Shown here piece after piece: positions 24,057-32,777 of a stretch of 64,000 bases of DNA. Origin of the DNA: Streptomyces sp. AC512_CC834 (lineage in GTDB: Bacteria > Actinomycetota > Actinomycetes > Streptomycetales > Streptomycetaceae); NCBI RefSeq assembly GCF_019049325.1, contig NZ_JAGMUO010000097.1, positions 641,882-705,881 of the forward strand, given 5' to 3'. Numbering within the stretch: the stretch's first letter is position 1; every line of letters starts with the position of its first letter. Below the pieces are notes generated by a model. That model worked only from the letters and a program-made list of their open reading frames with translations, ran no database searches and had not been told where the DNA came from. The translations under genes were made by a program, and so were the position numbers.

Positions 24057-24881
24057 GTGAGTGAGAATCCGAACCTCCTCGCGGAGCAGCGCCGCGCCCT
24101 GATCCTGGACGAGGTGCGCCGCCGGGGCGGCGTCCGGGTCAACGAGCTGACCCGCAAGCTCGGCGTGTCGGACATGACGGTCCGCCGCGACCTCGACGCG
24201 CTGGCCCGGCAGGGCGTGCTGGAGAAGGTGCACGGCGGCGCGGTCCCGGTGGCCGAGGCGAGCACCCACGAGCCGGGGTTCGAGGCCAAGTCGGGTCTGG
24301 AGCCGACCGCCAAGGAGGACATCGCGCGGGCCGCCGCGGAGCTGGTCGCGCCGGGCGCCGCGATCGCCCTGTCGGGCGGTACGACCACGTACGCGCTGGC
24401 GCACCGGCTGGTGGACGTGCCGGAGCTGACGGTGGTCACCAACTCGGTGCGGGTGGCCGACGTGTTCCACGTGGCGCAGCGCACCTCGGGTGCGCGGCAG
24501 GGGTCGGCCACGGTGGTGCTCACCGGTGGGGTGCGCACGCCCTCCGACTCGCTGGTGGGCCCGGTCGCCGACCAGGCGATCGCGACGCTCCACTTCGACG
24601 TGCTGTTCCTCGGCGTGCACGGGATATCGGCCGAGGCGGGCCTGTCCACGCCGAACCTCGCGGAGGCCGAGACCAACCGGCGCCTCGTACAGTCGGCGCG
24701 GCGGGTCGTGGTGGTCGCGGACCACACCAAGTGGGGTGTCGTGGGCCTGAGTTCGTTCGCGACGCTGGAGCAGGTGGACACGCTGGTGACCGACGCCGGG
24801 CTGTCGGCACAGGCCCGCGAGGAGGTCGCCGAGCACCTCAGCCTGGTCGTGGCGGGCGAGTCGGAGACCCCTACCGACTGA
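24057..24881 (+). CDS. DeoR/GlpR-family transcriptional regulator
   Basis: 274 aa from GTG 24057. The AAAGGA at 24040-24045 is a rather distant ribosome site. N-terminal DeoR helix-turn-helix: RRALILDEVRRRGGVRVNEL, TRKLGVSDMTVRRDLDAL, then LEKVHGGAVPV. The C-terminal DeoRC sensor has ALSGGTTTYALAHRL and VVVADHTKWGVVGLSSF, the sugar-phosphate-binding pattern. No obvious target gene is adjacent: the neighbours are an SRPBCC protein and a membrane hydrolase. Confidence 0.9.
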   Translation: MSENPNLLAEQRRALILDEVRRRGGVRVNELTRKLGVSDMTVRRDLDALARQGVLEKVHGGAVPVAEASTHEPGFEAKSGLEPTAKEDIARAAAELVAPGAAIALSGGTTTYALAHRLVDVPELTVVTNSVRVADVFHVAQRTSGARQGSATVVLTGGVRTPSDSLVGPVADQAIATLHFDVLFLGVHGISAEAGLSTPNLAEAETNRRLVQSARRVVVVADHTKWGVVGLSSFATLEQVDTLVTDAGLSAQAREEVAEHLSLVVAGESETPTD

Positions 24882-25008
24882 CTTCGGCGTGCGCGGGCGC
24901 CCGCGCACGGCCCCGCTGACACCCGACCCGCTCCCGGATATCGTGGCGGCCACCCGTCCGACCGTCCGCGTGGGCGGCTTCGTACATTCGTACAAGGGGG
25001 TTGTGGCC

Positions 25009-25482
25009 ATGGCTCGCCGTCTGCGTCCGGTGGGTCTCGACTTCGTCGAGACGGCGCCGGTACGCCTGGTCTTCGCGCGGGAGATCTCCGCGGCTCCGGA
25101 CCGGGTCTTCCGCGCACTGGCCGAGGACGTGCCCGGCTGGACCGCGTGGTTCTCCGCGGTGACGTTCGCCCGGCCCATCGGTGAGGGCGCGGGGCGCGAG
25201 ATCCGGCTCAGGGGCGGTACGCGCTTCGTGGAGACGGTGTTGGCGGCCGAGCGGCCCGAGGTGTACGCCTATCGCGTCGACGTCACCAACGCGCCGGGGG
25301 CCCGGGCCATGCTCGAGGAGTGGCGGCTGGCGCCGGCCGGGACCGGCACCCGGGTGCGGTGGACGTTCGCGGCGGACGGCACGGCGCCGTTCCGTTTCGT
25401 GCTCGACCGGGCGCGTCCGGGGTTGGGGCGGGCCTTCCGGGGCGCGGTCACGTCGCTGGACCGGCGGCTGACGCTCCCGTAG
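25009..25482 (+). CDS. SRPBCC-family (START-like) protein
   Basis: 157 aa from ATG 25009, with AAGGGGG 8 bases upstream. The pattern FAREISAAPDRVFRALAEDV and PGWTAWFSAV, followed by strands ending RVRWTFAADGTAPFRF, is that of a polyketide-cyclase/START-like helix-grip fold. These bind hydrophobic ligands or act as cyclases or dehydratases. Nothing around it points to a biosynthetic pathway. Convergent with cds1, 13 bases apart. Confidence 0.8.
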   Translation: MARRLRPVGLDFVETAPVRLVFAREISAAPDRVFRALAEDVPGWTAWFSAVTFARPIGEGAGREIRLRGGTRFVETVLAAERPEVYAYRVDVTNAPGARAMLEEWRLAPAGTGTRVRWTFAADGTAPFRFVLDRARPGLGRAFRGAVTSLDRRLTLP

Positions 25483-25495
25483 TGCCGCGGTCGGC

Positions 25496-26620
25496 TCAGC
25501 CGGTCCAGGTGCCCGTGCGCAGCAGGGAATCGATGGCCGCCGTGTACGGCTCGATGTCGAGGCCCTGTTCGGCGAGCCAGGCGTCCGAGTAGTACTTGTC
25601 GAGGTACCGGTCCCCCGGATCGCACAGCAGCGTCACGACGCTGCCCCGGTCCCCGGCGGCCACCATCTCGGCGACGATCTTCAGCGCGCTCCACAGCCCG
25701 GTGCCCGTGGAGCCGCCCGCCTTGCGGCCGATGGCCCGCTCGAGCGAACGTACGGCCGCGACGCTCGCCGCGTCCGGCACCTTCATCATGCGGTCGATCG
25801 CGCCGGGTACGAAGCTCGGTTCCATCCGGGGCCGGCCGATGCCCTCGATCCGGGAACCGCGGTCGCAGGCCACGTCGGGATCGCCGGTGGTCCAGCCCTC
25901 GAAGAAGCAGGAGTTCTCCGGGTCGGCGACGCAGACGCGGGTGTCGTACTGCATGTAGTGGACGTAGCGCGCGAGGGTCGCCGAGGTGCCTCCGGTGCCG
26001 GCCGTGGCGACGATCCAGGACGGCTCGGGATACCGTTCCAGCCGCAGTTGACGGAAGGTCGACTCGGCGATGTTGTTGTTGCCGCGCCAGTCGGTGGCGC
26101 GTTCGGCGTAGGTGAACTGGTCCATGTAGTGGCCGCCGGTCTCCGCCGCGAGGCGGGCGGACTCCTCGTACATGCGACGGGAGTCGTCCACGAAATGACA
26201 TCGGCCGCCGTGGAACTCGATCAGGCGGATCTTCTCGGTGCTGGTCGTGCGGGGCATGACGGCGATGAAGGGCGCGCCGATCAGCTTCGCGAAGTACGCC
26301 TCGGAGACCGCCGTCGAGCCGCTGGACGCCTCGATCACCGGGCGGTCGGGCCGGATCCAGCCGTTGCACAGGCCGTAGAGGAACAGGGAACGGGCGAGCC
26401 GGTGTTTGAGGCTGCCGGTCGGGTGGGTCGACTCGTCCTTCAGATACAGGTCGATGCCCCAGTGTTCCGGGAGCGGGAACAGGAGCAGGTGGGTGTCGGC
26501 CGAGCGGTTGGCGTCGGCCTGGACCTTGCGGACGGCCTCTTTCAGCCATGCGCGGTAGGTGGTGTCGCTGTGGTCCACGTCGAGGGTGGCGCCGGTGCGG
26601 GTCGGTCGGGGAGTGCTCAC
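25496..26620 (-). CDS. cds1: PLP-dependent L-cysteine desulfhydrase (Cds1-like)
   Basis: 374 aa from GTG 26620, with AAGGAG seven bases upstream. Fold type II PLP enzyme: the PLP lysine is Lys72 in HPTGSLKHRLA, the SSGSTAVSEAYFA loop binds substrate, and TAGTGGTSATLARY is the phosphate-binding Gly loop. The DYFEG-like ENSCFFEGWTTGD and the longer C-terminus match the mycobacterial Cds1 group, which degrades cysteine to H2S, pyruvate and ammonia. No cysteine-synthesis genes are adjacent. Confidence 0.83.
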   Translation of the reverse strand: MSTPRPTRTGATLDVDHSDTTYRAWLKEAVRKVQADANRSADTHLLLFPLPEHWGIDLYLKDESTHPTGSLKHRLARSLFLYGLCNGWIRPDRPVIEASSGSTAVSEAYFAKLIGAPFIAVMPRTTSTEKIRLIEFHGGRCHFVDDSRRMYEESARLAAETGGHYMDQFTYAERATDWRGNNNIAESTFRQLRLERYPEPSWIVATAGTGGTSATLARYVHYMQYDTRVCVADPENSCFFEGWTTGDPDVACDRGSRIEGIGRPRMEPSFVPGAIDRMMKVPDAASVAAVRSLERAIGRKAGGSTGTGLWSALKIVAEMVAAGDRGSVVTLLCDPGDRYLDKYYSDAWLAEQGLDIEPYTAAIDSLLRTGTWTG

Positions 26621-26673
26621 GACGGGGCTCCTTACGCTGTACGCCGACGGCGTGCAGCGCGGCCGACGCCTCG

Positions 26674-26714
26674 ATCATAAACACCTTCCACACGCTTCTC
26701 ACCTGCATAAACAC
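26674..26714 (-). promoter_or_regulatory. cds1 promoter with paired GTGTTTAT repeats
   Basis: On the minus strand TATGAT (26679-26674) is a near-consensus -10 about 50 bases before the cds1 start. The octamer GTGTTTAT occurs twice, at 26684-26677 (touching the -10) and 26714-26707 (just upstream of the -35 zone), exactly 30 bases apart on the same helix face. The -35 is not obvious. This suggests a promoter under an unidentified regulator. The remainder of the gap up to 26962 shows no gene. Confidence 0.5.
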
Positions 26715-26962
26715 ACCTTTGGGCGCCTCAAAGGCACCCTGGGGCGCCGCGGTCGTCGCGACGGGGGGCGCATTCGCGCGAGTGCTCCGGTCGCCTCCGG
26801 AAAGGAACGGTGCGTACTGGTGCTCGGGGCGCGGTACGGGCAGACTGCCAGCGGGCGGGACGGGGTTCCCGCGGCGGGCGCACACTGGAGCACGACACGA
26901 GCCGGTACCGAGGGCATCGCGGCGCACGGTCCGGCAACCGACGCGCACGAGGGGGCGACGGC

Positions 26963-27286
26963 ATGGCGGAGCCGGAGTTCAGGGCCACGGGGGTGCGGAT
27001 CGGCAAGCGGCTGCGCTCACTCACCCGGGCCGGAACGGTCCGGATCAGCGGTGGCCGGGTCGAGTTGCTCACCAGCTACGGCAGCGAGATAGACAGCGCG
27101 CCCGTGCAGGCGGTGCGCGCCTCCCGACCGTGGTTCGGCCCGCAGGACCGTGCGCTGGCCGACCTCAACGGCAAGCGGTACCTGCTGACCCTCGGCGAGC
27201 GGGACCCCGCCCCCGGTGAACCGGGCCCGCCCGCGGCCCGCCGTTTCATCGAGGCGGTGCGCCGGGCGGCCGGACGCCGCGCCTGA
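26963..27286 (+). CDS. Conserved small protein of unknown function
   Basis: 107 aa from ATG 26963, with GAGGGGG seven bases upstream. It is basic and soluble, without membrane segments or a signal. It opens MAEPEFRATGVRIGKRLRSL and contains RISGGRVELLTSYG and FGPQDRALADLNGKRYLL, which look like short strands of a PH-like or small barrel fold. I do not recognise a named family. Confidence 0.7.
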   Translation: MAEPEFRATGVRIGKRLRSLTRAGTVRISGGRVELLTSYGSEIDSAPVQAVRASRPWFGPQDRALADLNGKRYLLTLGERDPAPGEPGPPAARRFIEAVRRAAGRRA

Positions 27287-27471
27287 GAGATGTCCGTAAG
27301 TTGCGGTGCCTCACCCCTTGCGTCACGCTGGTCTCACGTCACTCTGGGTTTACCGGCGATAACGCTGCGAACCAGCCCGCCGGCCATGACAGCGGGCGGC
27401 GTGTGCCGCGTGCGCCTCGCTGGATCCGAACTCCGTGTTCTTCCGGACCTCTATGTCGGGGAGTCGCAGCC

Positions 27472-28020
27472 GTGATGAGTTACCCAAGCAGACACTGCAC
27501 GGTGGAGCTCCAAGCCCTGCCGTCGCGGATCGGCCAGGTCCGCAGAATCGTATCTGCGCAATTGCGCTACTGGCATATGGACTTCCTGATCGACCGGGCG
27601 ACGCTCGGCGTGACGGAGTTGTTGACCAATGTCCACCTGCATGCCCGGCCCGACAAGACGTGCACCGTGGAGATAGAACTGCTCCTGGACCGGCTCACGG
27701 TCTCCGTGCGCGACCACGATCCGCGACTGCCCGTCGTGGACGACGCCGCGCCGCTCGCGACCTGCGGGCGCGGGCTCGCCATGGTGGCCGCGATGAGCGA
27801 GAGCTGGGGCGCCCGGCCGGACGGCGACTCGGGCAAGGTCGTCTGGTTCACGCTCCCGACGGCCGTCACCGCCGCACCGGTCACCGCCGTGCCCGTCTCG
27901 GCGCGTCCGCCGCGCCGTCTGGTCGAGGAGGTGCCGGCCGCCGCGTTCGCGGAGGTCGACCACGCGGTCGACCTGGGCAGCCCTCAACCCGCTCCCGCCC
28001 GGTCGGCCGTTGCCGGCTGA
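27472..28020 (+). CDS. RsbW-like ATP-binding (anti-sigma/regulatory) protein
   Basis: 182 aa from GTG 27472; ATG 27475 is the next codon, and GGGGAG lies eight bases upstream. The HATPase fold of the RsbW/SpoIIAB type is visible: N box LGVTELLTNVHLHA, G1 box VSVRDHDPRLP, G2 box CGRGLAMVAAMSE. It lacks a dimerisation domain. The last ~50 residues are Ala/Pro-rich. Streptomyces encode dozens of such proteins; most are thought to regulate sigma factors or anti-anti-sigma partners, none of which are adjacent here. Confidence 0.85.
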   Translation: MMSYPSRHCTVELQALPSRIGQVRRIVSAQLRYWHMDFLIDRATLGVTELLTNVHLHARPDKTCTVEIELLLDRLTVSVRDHDPRLPVVDDAAPLATCGRGLAMVAAMSESWGARPDGDSGKVVWFTLPTAVTAAPVTAVPVSARPPRRLVEEVPAAAFAEVDHAVDLGSPQPAPARSAVAG

Positions 28021-28238
28021 CCGGGCGGTGACCCCCCGCTGCCGCGGGCCGTGCGGCGCCGTTCCGGCCGGCGTCCGGAGCGGGTCCGTCTGTCCGCACG
28101 GTCAGGTGCCGGCAACCATCGTGGGCGGTGCCGCCCTTGACGGCACGTCGGCTCGTTCCCGGGCCGTGACGGGGCGGTGTGGCCCGGTTGCCCGGACGCA
28201 CCTCCGAGGCGGTCGGGTGCCACGGTGCCGAGGGCGCG

Positions 28239-28520
28239 GCCCAGCCGGGGCGGGTGTTCCCCCGGGGACAGGAGGGCGCGGGCGGCGTGACGCCTGCGCC
28301 GGGTCGACACGCCCAGCCGGGCGGACGCTCCCCAGGGACAAGAGCACGCAGACGGCATGGCGCTTGCGCCGCGCCGACACGCCCAACCGGGCGGACGCTC
28401 CCCAGGGACAAGAGCACGCAGACGGCATGGCGCTTGCGCCGCGCCGACACGCCCAACCGGGTGTGCTCTCCAGGACAGGAGGGCGCGGACAGCGTGGCGC
28501 TTTGCGCCGGGCGCGCCTCG
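28239..28520. repeat. 70-bp tandem repeat, about four copies
   Basis: Two near-identical 70-bp units, 28311-28380 and 28381-28450 (one mismatch noticed), are flanked by a diverged 72-bp unit at 28239-28310 and a diverged unit from 28451. Each unit starts GCCCARCCGG and holds a short palindrome GGCGCTTGCGCC (28359-28370, 28429-28440; variant at 28497-28509). Seventy is not a multiple of three, so it is not a coding repeat. It sits in a ~970-base gene-free region (28021-28990) that otherwise holds short GC-rich repeats. Confidence 0.88.
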
Positions 28521-28937
28521 CCGGGCGGGTGAGCGGCCGACGCTCCATCGCCGGCGGACGGTGGACGCCCGACCCGCATGCCGGCTTCGCCGAGCCGGGC
28601 GACCGCCCCGCGTCCCGGCGGTCAAGCCGCCGAGCACACCCGGCCCCGCCGGACCAATACACCAAACCCAGGCCGGACGCGGCTCAAGTGACGCCTACGC
28701 AAGGCACCCGCCAGCCACTCCCAAGCCCCGGGGCCCGCCCAGCAGCCTGGCGGCCACTCTCGGCCCCGGGCGGCCATTCTCGCCTCGGGTGACCGCCCCG
28801 TATCCCGGGTGTCCACTCCCGGCCCGGGCGACCGCCTCCCCCGTCCCGGCCGGATGCCGTGCACTCCGCGCTCCCGGGGCACCGGAGCACCGGCGCACCG
28901 GGGCACCGGGAGCGCCAACAACCGGCCGTGGTGTGGT

Positions 28938-28952
28938 GGGTGGGTGGGTGGG
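28938..28952 (+). other. Perfect G-quadruplex motif (GGGT)3GGG
   Basis: Four G3 tracts separated by single T residues, the most stable class of intramolecular quadruplex. It lies 38 bases past the stop of the minus-strand permease gene, so the G-rich strand is the non-transcribed one for that gene. A terminator, replication or recombination role is speculative. Confidence 0.8.
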
Positions 28953-28990
28953 CTTGTCGGGTTCTCCGGGGTGAGGGGTGGCGGCGGGTG

Positions 28991-31552
28991 CTACTCGGTG
29001 GCGACGGCGCGCAGGACGTCCAGGCGGGACGCCCGCCGGGCCGGGCGCAGGCCGGCGAGGGCGCCGGCCGCGAGGCCGACCAGGGCCACCACCGCGAGCT
29101 GCACGGGAGGCACGGCGAAGGCGAACGCGCTGTCCGAGGCTCCGTCGGAGGCCGCCACCAGGACCCAGCCCAGGAACGCGCCGAGGCCGAGCCCGCCGAC
29201 CGTTCCGAAGGCGGCGACCAGGACCGACTCCCAGCGGACCATCGCCCGTAGCTGCGCCCTGGTCTGCCCGACGGCCCGCAGCAGGCCGAGTTCGCGGGTG
29301 CGCTCGTGGACCGCCAGGGTGAGGGTGTTGGCGATGCCCAGCAGGGCGATGAGCACCGCGAGGGCGAGCAGCGCGTAGACGAGGGTCAGCATCATGTCGA
29401 TGCCTCCCGCGGAGGACTGCGCGTACTCGTCCCGGGTCTGCACCTCGGGGTTGCCGTACCGGTCGGCGACCTTCTCGACCGCGGCCTTGCCCGCGTCCGC
29501 GCCCACGCCGTCCTTGAAGGCGACGGCGACGAGGGTGTCGGAGTCCTGCGTGCGGTGCGGGGCCCAGGCGGCGCGGGTGATGACGTAGTCGCCGGCGAGT
29601 TCGGACTGCCCGTACACCGCGCGGACGGTGAAGGTCTCGCTTCGGCCGTCGGTGAAGGTGAGGCGTGTCGTCTCGCCGGTGGCGAGCCCCGCCTTCCCCG
29701 CCTCGCTCTCGGTGATCGCGATGCCGTCGCTGCCGAGCGAGTCGAGCGAGCCGCGGACGGTGCCCAGGTCGAAGGTGCGGTTCAGTGCGCCGGGGTCGGT
29801 GACGGTCAGCGCCCGACCCTCGCCGTCCACTTCGGCGACTCCCCGGCCGAGTCCGACGGCAGTCTCCACCTCGGGCAGTTCCCGGACCGCGCCGGCCAGC
29901 CGCGGACTGAGGCCGCTGCCGCCCGCGCCGAAGGACGGAGCGCTGACGGCGACGTCGCCCGCGAAGGACCGGGAGACGGTCTGGTCCATGGTCGCCTTGA
30001 GCGAGGCCCCGAAGACCGTGAACAGCGACACGACGGCCACGCCGATCATCAGCGCCCCGGCGGTGGCCGCCGTGCGCTTGGGACTGCGCAGGGCGTTGCG
30101 CCGGGCGAGGACACCGGTGACGCCGCGCAGCCGGTCCAGCGGGGCACCGAGTACGCGTACGGCGGTGGAGGAGGCGACCGGGCCGAGCACCACGAAGGCG
30201 GCCAGGGCCAGTACGGCGCCCAGTCCCGCCAGCCACACCGACGGGGAGAGCAGGACACCGGTCAGTGTCACCGCGAGGGCGAGCGTGAGCAGCGCCGTGC
30301 CCGTGAGCGCCCGCGCGCGGGAGGCGCCGGAGGTGTCCACGGCCGTCTCGCGCAGCGCGGCCAGGGGTGCGGTGCGCCCGGCCCGGGCCGCGGGCAGCAG
30401 GGCGGAGCCGAGGCAAACCACGATGCCGACGGCGAGCGGCAGCAGCATCGACAGCGTGCTGATCACCAGGGCGCCCTCGGGGAACGGGAAGCCGATCGCC
30501 GGGAACAGCGCCTGAAGTCCGGCCGCGATGCCGATGCCGCCCGCGAGACCGGCGGCGGACGCGGTCACCGCCACGACGGCCGCCTCGACGAGGGTGGCGG
30601 CGGTGACCTGGCGGCGCGAGGCGCCGAGCGCGCGCAGCAGGGCGTTCTCGCGGGTGCGCTGGGCGACCACGATGGCGAAGGTGTTGTGGATCGAGAAGGT
30701 CGCGACCAGCAGGGCGATGCCGGAGAAGACGAGCAGGAAGGTCGTGAACAGGGTGAGGAACTGGCTGGAGATCATGTCGGTGTTCTCGGCGGCCGACGCC
30801 TGCCCGGTGATGGCCTCGACGCCCTTGGGCAGTACGGGGGTCAGCCGGTCGACGAGTTCCTGCTGGCCGACTCCCGGCCCGGCCCGCACCTGGATGCTCG
30901 CCGCCTCACCGGGACGTGCGGTGAGGTACTTCTCGGCGTCGGCCCGCGTCATGCCGGTGTAGGTCACCTGGGCCATGCCGTCCTCGCCGCCGAAGGTCGC
31001 GAGGCCGACGACGGTGACCTCGACCGGGTCGGGCGTGCGCAGGGTCGTCGTGTCGCCGATCTCGAGGCCGCCCCGCTCGGCCGTGCCCCGGTTGACGACG
31101 ACCTCGCCGGACCGCTGCGGGGCACGGCCCTCGGCGAGGCGGTACGGGTTCAGCTCCGGGTCGGCGATCCAGTTGCCGGCCAGGGTGGGCGGGCCCTGGC
31201 CTCCGATCGGGTCGCCGTTGGCGCCGATGAGCTGGCCGGCGCCCTGGATGCTGGGGGCGACGGCCGCGACGACCGGCACCCGCTCGACGGTCCGCACCAG
31301 GTCGGTGCCGACGGGCTGCCGTACGCCCTGGCTCTCACCCGGTGTGGTGATGGCGTCGGCGCTGCGCACCACGGCGTCCGTGCCGCTGGTGGCGTTGCCG
31401 AACATGGTGTCGAAGCTCGCGCGGAGCGTGTCGCCCATGACCAGGGTGCCGGCCAGGAAGGCGACGCCCAGGACCACGGCGAGGAACGTCCCGGCGAAGC
31501 GGCGTTTGTGGGCCCTGAGCGAGGAGACGCTCAAGCGGACGGAGGCGTTCAT
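28991..31552 (-). CDS. ABC transporter permease, FtsX/MacB type
   Basis: 853 aa from ATG 31552. It has a helix at the N-terminus (FAGTFLAVVLGVAFLAGTLV), a large extracytoplasmic domain, three helices with the FtsX signature (RTRENALLRALGASRRQV), then a second copy (a helix near ALMIGVAVVSLFTVFG, an extracellular domain, and RTRELGLLRAVGQTRAQL). This two-repeat, eight-helix layout is typical of actinobacterial lipoprotein or peptide exporters. It overlaps the ATPase gene by four bases (ATGA), so the two are translationally coupled. Confidence 0.92.
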   Translation of the reverse strand: MNASVRLSVSSLRAHKRRFAGTFLAVVLGVAFLAGTLVMGDTLRASFDTMFGNATSGTDAVVRSADAITTPGESQGVRQPVGTDLVRTVERVPVVAAVAPSIQGAGQLIGANGDPIGGQGPPTLAGNWIADPELNPYRLAEGRAPQRSGEVVVNRGTAERGGLEIGDTTTLRTPDPVEVTVVGLATFGGEDGMAQVTYTGMTRADAEKYLTARPGEAASIQVRAGPGVGQQELVDRLTPVLPKGVEAITGQASAAENTDMISSQFLTLFTTFLLVFSGIALLVATFSIHNTFAIVVAQRTRENALLRALGASRRQVTAATLVEAAVVAVTASAAGLAGGIGIAAGLQALFPAIGFPFPEGALVISTLSMLLPLAVGIVVCLGSALLPAARAGRTAPLAALRETAVDTSGASRARALTGTALLTLALAVTLTGVLLSPSVWLAGLGAVLALAAFVVLGPVASSTAVRVLGAPLDRLRGVTGVLARRNALRSPKRTAATAGALMIGVAVVSLFTVFGASLKATMDQTVSRSFAGDVAVSAPSFGAGGSGLSPRLAGAVRELPEVETAVGLGRGVAEVDGEGRALTVTDPGALNRTFDLGTVRGSLDSLGSDGIAITESEAGKAGLATGETTRLTFTDGRSETFTVRAVYGQSELAGDYVITRAAWAPHRTQDSDTLVAVAFKDGVGADAGKAAVEKVADRYGNPEVQTRDEYAQSSAGGIDMMLTLVYALLALAVLIALLGIANTLTLAVHERTRELGLLRAVGQTRAQLRAMVRWESVLVAAFGTVGGLGLGAFLGWVLVAASDGASDSAFAFAVPPVQLAVVALVGLAAGALAGLRPARRASRLDVLRAVATE

Positions 31553-32298
31553 GACGGCACCTCGAAGGCTTTCATCCGGTCCAGGACCTTGTCGGCGGTC
31601 GGAGAGTCCATGCGGTCGACGAGGCGTCCGTCCGCGAGGAAGACGACCTCGTCGGCGTGGGCGGCGGCAACGGGATCGTGGGTGACCATGACGACCGTGC
31701 GGCCCGTCTGCCGCACCGTGCGGCCGAGGAGGCCCAGCACCTCGCCGCCTGACCGGGAGTCGAGGTTGCCGGTGGGCTCGTCCGCGAAGACCACGTCCGG
31801 CTGCCCGGCGAAGGCGCGGGCCACGGCGACGCGCTGCTGCTGTCCGCCGGAGAGTTCGGCGGGCCTGTGGTGGAGGCGGTCGCGCAGTCCGACGACGTCG
31901 ATCAGCGCGTCGACCCACTCGGTGTCGCCCCGGCGGCCGGCGAGGTCGAGGGGGAGAGTGATGTTCTCGGCGACGGTCAGCGTCGGCACCAGGTTGAAGG
32001 CCTGGAACACGAAGCCGACACGGTCGCGGCGCAGCAGGGTGAGCCTGCGGTCGTCGAGGGTGCTGAGGTCGGTGTCGCCGATGTGCGCGGTGCCCGAGGT
32101 GAGCGTGTCCAGGCCGGCCGCGCAGTGCATCAGGGTGGACTTGCCGGAGCCCGAGGGTCCCATGATGGCGGTGAAGCGCCCGGCCGGGAAGTCCACGCCG
32201 ACCCCGTCGAGGGCGCGTACGGCGGTGTCGCCACCGCCGTACACCTTGACCGCGTCGACGACCCGGGCCGCTGCCCCGGTGATGGTCGTCGTGGTCAT
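31549..32298 (-). CDS. ABC transporter ATP-binding protein (MacB/LolD type)
   Basis: 249 aa. Walker A GPSGSGKST, Q-loop FVFQAFNLVPTLT, signature LSGGQQQRVAVARA, Walker B VVFADEPTGNLD and H-loop MVTHDP are all intact. The DEPTGNLDS and FNLVPTLTVAEN motifs place it in the MacB/LolD/FtsE exporter branch, matching the FtsX-type permease that follows. Overlaps of four bases with both neighbours show one operon. Confidence 0.94.
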   Translation of the reverse strand: MTTTTITGAAARVVDAVKVYGGGDTAVRALDGVGVDFPAGRFTAIMGPSGSGKSTLMHCAAGLDTLTSGTAHIGDTDLSTLDDRRLTLLRRDRVGFVFQAFNLVPTLTVAENITLPLDLAGRRGDTEWVDALIDVVGLRDRLHHRPAELSGGQQQRVAVARAFAGQPDVVFADEPTGNLDSRSGGEVLGLLGRTVRQTGRTVVMVTHDPVAAAHADEVVFLADGRLVDRMDSPTADKVLDRMKAFEVPS

Positions 32299-32579
32299 GC
32301 CGCACCGCCCTTGCCCGTCCGGCCGAACTGCTCGTCCAGTACGGACAGCCGGCGCCAGTACTCGTCCTCGTCGATCTCGCCGGAGGCGAAGCGGTGGCCG
32401 AGCACCGTGATGGGCGAGTTGTCCGCGACCGCGGTCGGCCGCCCGGGGCCGCGGCGTCCGCGCCACACCGTGCGGCGCAGCAGGGTGATGCCGCCGCCGA
32501 TGATCAGAGCCCAGATCACCGGGAAGAGCAGGATCCACGGGCCGGGCCCGCCGTCGCCGAAGTGTGCCAGGGTCTCCAT
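32295..32579 (-). CDS. Small membrane protein with SHOCT domain
   Basis: 94 aa from ATG 32579; GAGGAG is nine bases upstream. One membrane helix (residues ~15-35) is followed by a basic stretch and a C-terminal SHOCT motif (LGHRFASGEIDEDEYWRRLS). SHOCT domains are short oligomerisation motifs at protein termini. It is the first gene of the ABC exporter operon and overlaps the ATPase by four bases. It is divergent from TetR, so the operon may be controlled by it. Confidence 0.82.
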   Translation of the reverse strand: METLAHFGDGGPGPWILLFPVIWALIIGGGITLLRRTVWRGRRGPGRPTAVADNSPITVLGHRFASGEIDEDEYWRRLSVLDEQFGRTGKGGAA

Positions 32580-32748
32580 GTCGTCCAACTCCTCGGTCGG
32601 GATGTCATGTCCTTCGTGTCGCTTTCGAGCGTCGCTCCGGGGAGGGGGCCTGGTCGTCGTACGGCCAGCGGCACTGTGCGTACCCCGCGGGGAGTACTCC
32701 GGCGGTCAGCCGCTGCTTCCTGCGTCCTCGACCTCGCACCCTCGACTT

Positions 32749-32770
32749 CTGTAACTACTAGTATGTACAG
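32749..32770. promoter_or_regulatory. TetR-type operator dyad
   Basis: CTGTA-N2-TACTAGTA-N2-TACAG, a 22-base dyad with 18 of 22 positions symmetric around 32759.5. It ends seven bases before the TetR start codon and lies in the 198-base gap between TetR and the divergent exporter operon. TAGTAT (32759-32764) inside it could be the -10. This is the size and position expected for an autoregulated TetR operator. Confidence 0.65.
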
Positions 32771-32777
32771 TGCGTGC

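Noticed and set aside
28239..28520. Possible CRISPR array
   Set aside because: The 70-bp units are contiguous with no unique spacers, repeats are too long, and no cas genes are present.
28010..28792. Open frames through the 70-bp repeats on both strands
   Set aside because: The period is not a multiple of three, the frames shift between copies and no ribosome site or domain is seen.
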